This document shows positions 32,901 through 34,851 of a stretch of DNA of 34,851 bases, piece by piece. Within the stretch, counting starts at the first letter, position 1. Every line of letters begins with the position of its first letter. The position numbers and the translations under genes were made by a program. Where the stretch lies: positions 1 to 34,851 of the forward strand of contig JACKKP010000006.1 in NCBI GenBank assembly GCA_024236375.1, in the 5' to 3' direction. This DNA is from Rickettsiaceae bacterium. GTDB lineage: Bacteria; Pseudomonadota; Alphaproteobacteria; Rickettsiales; Rickettsiaceae. The notes beneath the pieces were generated by a model that worked only from the letters and a program-made list of their open reading frames with translations, had not been told where the DNA came from and did no database searches.

Positions 32901-34851
32901 TTCATCAGTTAATAAGGTAGTGGCCCCTTCAACTATATTACTTATTGCTTTTACTCCTTGTAATGCTTGCTTTTTTGAATCAAAATCTTCAGCATGATTA
33001 GCACCAGTCACGCTCGGTGCATAATTTTGTACTAAATCAATAGTGCTACTTGCAATATTTAATACTACCTCACCATTTTGTAAACCAGTACTTATAAATC
33101 CTTCGGCAATAACACTAGTCTCATTAATAATATCTGGTGTAACCATTTCTGTAAAAGGCTTAAATGCCTCAGTTTTTAATAATGGTTCTATTATTACAGG
33201 AGCTAGTTTTCTTATATATCCTTCCTTCCCAACCTGATCACCCAGTCTTTTTAAGTTATTCACTATTGCTAGTTTAGATTCTTGACCTTCTGCAGTTTGT
33301 AAAGCATTGAGTAAACCATTTATGTTTTTAGCTACCCGAATTACTACTTCTTGAGCATTTATATTATTATCTTTATTCGTTTCCGCTTCTTCTGCAGATA
33401 GATTTTGAGCATTTATATTATTATCTTTATTCGTTTCCACTTCTTCTGCAGATAGATTTTGAGCATTTATATTACTATCTTTATTCGTTTCCGCTTCTTC
33501 TGCAGATAGATTTTGAGCATTTATATTATTATCTTTATTCGTTTCCGCTTCTTCTGCAGATAGATTTTGGGAATTGATATTACTATCTTTATTCGTTTCC
33601 GCTTCTTCTGCAGATAGATTTTGAGAATTTATATTATTATCTTTACTCGTTTCCACTTCTTCTGCAGATAGATTTTGAGAATTTATATTATTATCTTTAC
33701 TCGTTTCCGCTTCTTCTGCAGATAGATTTTGAGAATTTATATTATTATCTTTACTCGTTTCCGCTTCTTCTGCAGATAGATTTTGGGAATTTATATTATT
33801 ATCTTTATTATTTGCAGCGGATTTAGCTTGTTGCGCTGCAAATTGGCTAGTAATTACATCAACAAAAGTCTTACTGTGTTTTTCTATGTAATTAGGTATT
33901 TCATCGATTATGACTTTTGCAATATTATCATTAGATAGCAAAGTAACCGCGCCATCTACTACTTTACTAACATATTGAGCAGTTTCTACCAATTCAGGGT
34001 CAGTAGATAATAGAGATTGAGCTACTGTTATTCCATGAGTGACCGAATCAAAAATAGCTGCGATATTTTTTTCTTCAGCTAACACTGCTGCCACAGTTTT
34101 TTCTGCTAATATTGCAGTATCTTTAATCACTACATCTGCTTTCTCTCTGTCAGCTATAAAATCATTAACTGGTAAAATATCCTTTGCCACATTGGATAAT
34201 AACATTTCTGCATATTTTGCCTCTTGCAAATCTGTACCAAGTTTATGTAAATTTTCTGTCAAACTTGTTTTGATTTCTGATTCATTCAATAAATTCATAA
34301 TATTAGAAGCAACTTCTAAACCAGAATTGATATTACTAGTTGCTTTTTCTACAATATTATCTTTTTGCTGAGATTGATTTTCATTAATGATAATTTTGAC
34401 TTTTCCAGCTAATTCATCAATTTTACCACTATTCCTTAAAAATGTGGTAGTTATATTAGTTGCAACTGGTAAAATTGTATTTCTTACCAAATTATTTACT
34501 TCTTCAGCACTTGTTAAGCCTGTAGTGCTAAGGTTAATAGATAAATCAACGCCAAAATCTACTATTTTATCAAATTTTGCTAACTGAGAGACTTGAGGGG
34601 CAGCAATTTTTGCTATAGTTTTTACTCCTTGTTTTATAATATTAGGTAGTTCTTTATCCTCGGCAATATCTGTTCCAAGTTCTTTAATTACTTTTTGTAC
34701 ATTCTCCGCATTAAATAACTCTAAAGCTTTATCAGCTACTACTTTAACCTCATCAGTTATTTTTGCAATATGCTCTTTGTTTATTTGTGGATTTGCATCT
34801 ATTATTGCGGCAATTGTTTTTCCTTGATTGATTGTAATTTCAATTAATTCT
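29979..34851 (-). CDS. Giant modular repeat protein, N-terminus beyond window
   Basis: The reverse-strand frame is open to the right edge (1623 residues plus a partial codon). A TTG codon at 34490 is only an internal leucine, because the same frame continues upstream without a stop for 120 codons. The sequence is helical, Ala/Ile/Glu-rich and has no membrane segment. It is built from related modules of about 170-200 residues that end in a recurring motif (IPNYIEKH, twice IPDYLERQ, LPQYITKN, IPELLRKN). Module boundaries are marked by low-complexity arrays of EQST/ERNT/EQVQ units and an 18-residue repeat. Two modules are identical at DNA level. The C-terminus is basic (NHKNKSSIQR). The function is unknown; candidates are a secreted or surface protein or a scaffold. 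I cannot tie it to a named family. Confidence 0.85.
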   Translation of the reverse strand, partial: ELIEITINQGKTIAAIIDANPQINKEHIAKITDEVKVVADKALELFNAENVQKVIKELGTDIAEDKELPNIIKQGVKTIAKIAAPQVSQLAKFDKIVDFGVDLSINLSTTGLTSAEEVNNLVRNTILPVATNITTTFLRNSGKIDELAGKVKIIINENQSQQKDNIVEKATSNINSGLEVASNIMNLLNESEIKTSLTENLHKLGTDLQEAKYAEMLLSNVAKDILPVNDFIADREKADVVIKDTAILAEKTVAAVLAEEKNIAAIFDSVTHGITVAQSLLSTDPELVETAQYVSKVVDGAVTLLSNDNIAKVIIDEIPNYIEKHSKTFVDVITSQFAAQQAKSAANNKDNNINSQNLSAEEAETSKDNNINSQNLSAEEAETSKDNNINSQNLSAEEVETSKDNNINSQNLSAEEAETNKDSNINSQNLSAEEAETNKDNNINAQNLSAEEAETNKDSNINAQNLSAEEVETNKDNNINAQNLSAEEAETNKDNNINAQEVVIRVAKNINGLLNALQTAEGQESKLAIVNNLKRLGDQVGKEGYIRKLAPVIIEPLLKTEAFKPFTEMVTPDIINETSVIAEGFISTGLQNGEVVLNIASSTIDLVQNYAPSVTGANHAEDFDSKKQALQGVKAISNIVEGATTLLTDEGMAQILSNKIPDYLERQGDKIFSTIFTLAEKFINESTQEQSTEQSAEQSTEQSTERNTERNTERNTEQSTEQVQEQVQEQSKEQSTEQVQEQVQEQSKEQSKERVQEQSTEQSTEQVQEQSKERVQEQVQEQSTEQSTEQSTEQVQEQVQERNTERNTERNTEQNTEQSTEQVQEQGQEQGQEQSKIQEVAKEVLSNMGNFFNALQTAEGQESKLAIVNNLKRLGDQVGKEGYIRKLAPVIIEPLLKTEAFKPFTEMVTPDIINETSVIAEGFISTGLQNGEVVLNIASSTIDLVQNYAPSVTGANHAEDFDSKKQALQGVKAISNIVEGATTLLTDEGMAQILSNKIPDYLERQGDKIFSTIFTLAEKFINESTQEQSTEQSTEQSTEQSTERNTERNTERNTERNTERNTERNTERNTERNTEQSTEQVQEQVQEQSTEQSTEQVQEQVQEQSKEQSKERVQEQSTEQSTEQGQEQGQEQSKIQEIAKEVLSNMGNFFNALQTAEGQESKLAIVNNLNRLGQEIEQNKYIQHIVPKIFASLKSLETELPSSDNITREEQQSEAKQHEVNIVEGNPAIDNELKLGEGSNRLKEMVKNINHVTSIRNFNTFVEHSSQLSEKILSIALSHSNEAIDIATSIIALGQNVITTNNKENKVNELEATNLTDAQSIEVPNLIQQANTDIQVDTSAKENISKLAKNIVHLVNDTRIKDLVAEDLPQYITKNQSVIQQMTEKLTTKYEGKIQEQGFSKEFINRTAELSMKLLTDPQVKPIFHLVSNVINNSDINNQEANNDIASLIENIYNIALSKDNKGKDNEVAQQENKKQIINKVGDIIFAANTYDEVKSVVTQNIPELLRKNQDDIAVLAEEFLNKTEIGQQVSAKISVDIESALKVVEKKSDTLLSLAKNFHNKNYKALVVNVIDLATSPKVIKFFAKTTSRTIAQKLNSRDTKEPRTYVSRINSNHKNKSSIQR
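31452..31775 (-). repeat. Low-complexity array A, 12-bp units
   Basis: About 27 units of 12 bp encode tetrapeptides of the form EQST, ERNT, EQVQ, EQSK and EQGQ. All units begin GAGC, and variation is confined to the later positions. The tract is GC-richer than the rest of the gene. It contains a run of nine consecutive ERNT units, a sign of slippage expansion. Confidence 0.9.
31752..32296 (-). repeat. 545-bp exact duplicate, copy 1
   Basis: As far as I can read it, identical to 32766-33310, with a constant offset of 1014 bp (338 codons) and no indel. It encodes one helical module (KLAIVNNLKRLGDQVGK through EKFINEST). Perfect identity over 545 bp shows recent duplication or gene conversion. 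Confidence 0.9.
32346..32789 (-). repeat. Low-complexity array B, 12-bp units
   Basis: About 37 units of 12 bp from the same family as array A but in a different order (more EQVQ and EQSK). It is exactly ten units (120 bp) longer than array A, because the module starts are spaced 1014 bp on this side and 894 bp on the other. Confidence 0.9.
32766..33310 (-). repeat. 545-bp exact duplicate, copy 2
   Basis: The partner of 31752-32296. Identity stops at 32765 (one T/C difference inside the array) and after 33310, where the two modules diverge. A third, shorter copy of the module's start lies at about 31347-31438. Confidence 0.9.
33351..33806 (-). repeat. 54-bp tandem repeat, 8 full units and one partial
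   Basis: Eight 18-residue units with the consensus KDNNINSQNLSAEEAETN run from 33806 down to 33375, followed by a 24-bp partial unit (KDNNINAQ). Variants are few: N/S at position 4 of the asparagine run, S/A before Q, A/V in the acidic part, and S/N at the last residue. Variant order suggests stepwise duplication (S-type at the N-terminal end, A/N-type at the other). Confidence 0.93.

Noticed and set aside
33351..33806. 54-bp direct repeats as a CRISPR array
   Set aside because: The repeats are contiguous without spacers and encode an in-frame 18-residue protein repeat.

Overview
The window looks like chromosome from an obligate intracellular alphaproteobacterium of the order Rickettsiales, most likely family Rickettsiaceae. 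The DNA is very AT-rich. There is an NTT-type nucleotide (ATP/ADP) translocase, a long Rickettsia-style NADP isocitrate dehydrogenase, a ChpT-type phosphotransferase, and the gene run dgt-argS-SPOR next to an ErpA/HesB gene. The PDH, lpdA, chpT, fumC, tlc and icd genes lie together, which is not the order I recall for Rickettsia prowazekii, so a relative (Orientia-, Megaira- or protist-symbiont-like) is plausible. No IS element, rRNA, prophage or CRISPR array was recognised.

Layout. 1-1045 (-): the 5' part of a P-loop GTPase-like gene that runs off the left edge and has its own near-consensus promoter. 1164-4747 (-): a small orphan protein behind a 1072-residue sodium/solute symporter fused to a sensor histidine kinase. 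5173-7121: pgsA, tRNA-Glu(TTC), alr. 7384-9969: two convergent orphan proteins (497 and 318 aa) separated by a hairpin; the second has a perfect inverted repeat in front of it. 10415-15721: trmFO, then divergently RNase E/G, lptE and holA. 15759-25549 (-): an energy block, with pdhA-pdhB-pdhC-lpdA-chpT-fumC nearly gapless, followed by the nucleotide translocase and icd. 25789-29513 (-): dgt-argS-SPOR. 29635-29961 (+): erpA. 29979-34851 (-): a giant modular, repeat-rich protein (at least 1623 residues) whose N-terminus lies beyond the right edge.

How it fits together. The central block joins acetyl-CoA production (PDH), two TCA steps (isocitrate dehydrogenase and fumarase) and the import of host nucleotides. 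A cell-cycle phosphorelay protein, ChpT, sits inside the same likely transcript. The accessory proteins (GTPase-like, 497 aa, 318 aa and the giant repeat protein) have no recognised function and are the best places to look for host-interaction factors. The giant protein carries a 545-bp exact duplication, two slippage-prone 12-bp-unit arrays whose repeat periods differ by exactly ten units, and an independent 54-bp array.
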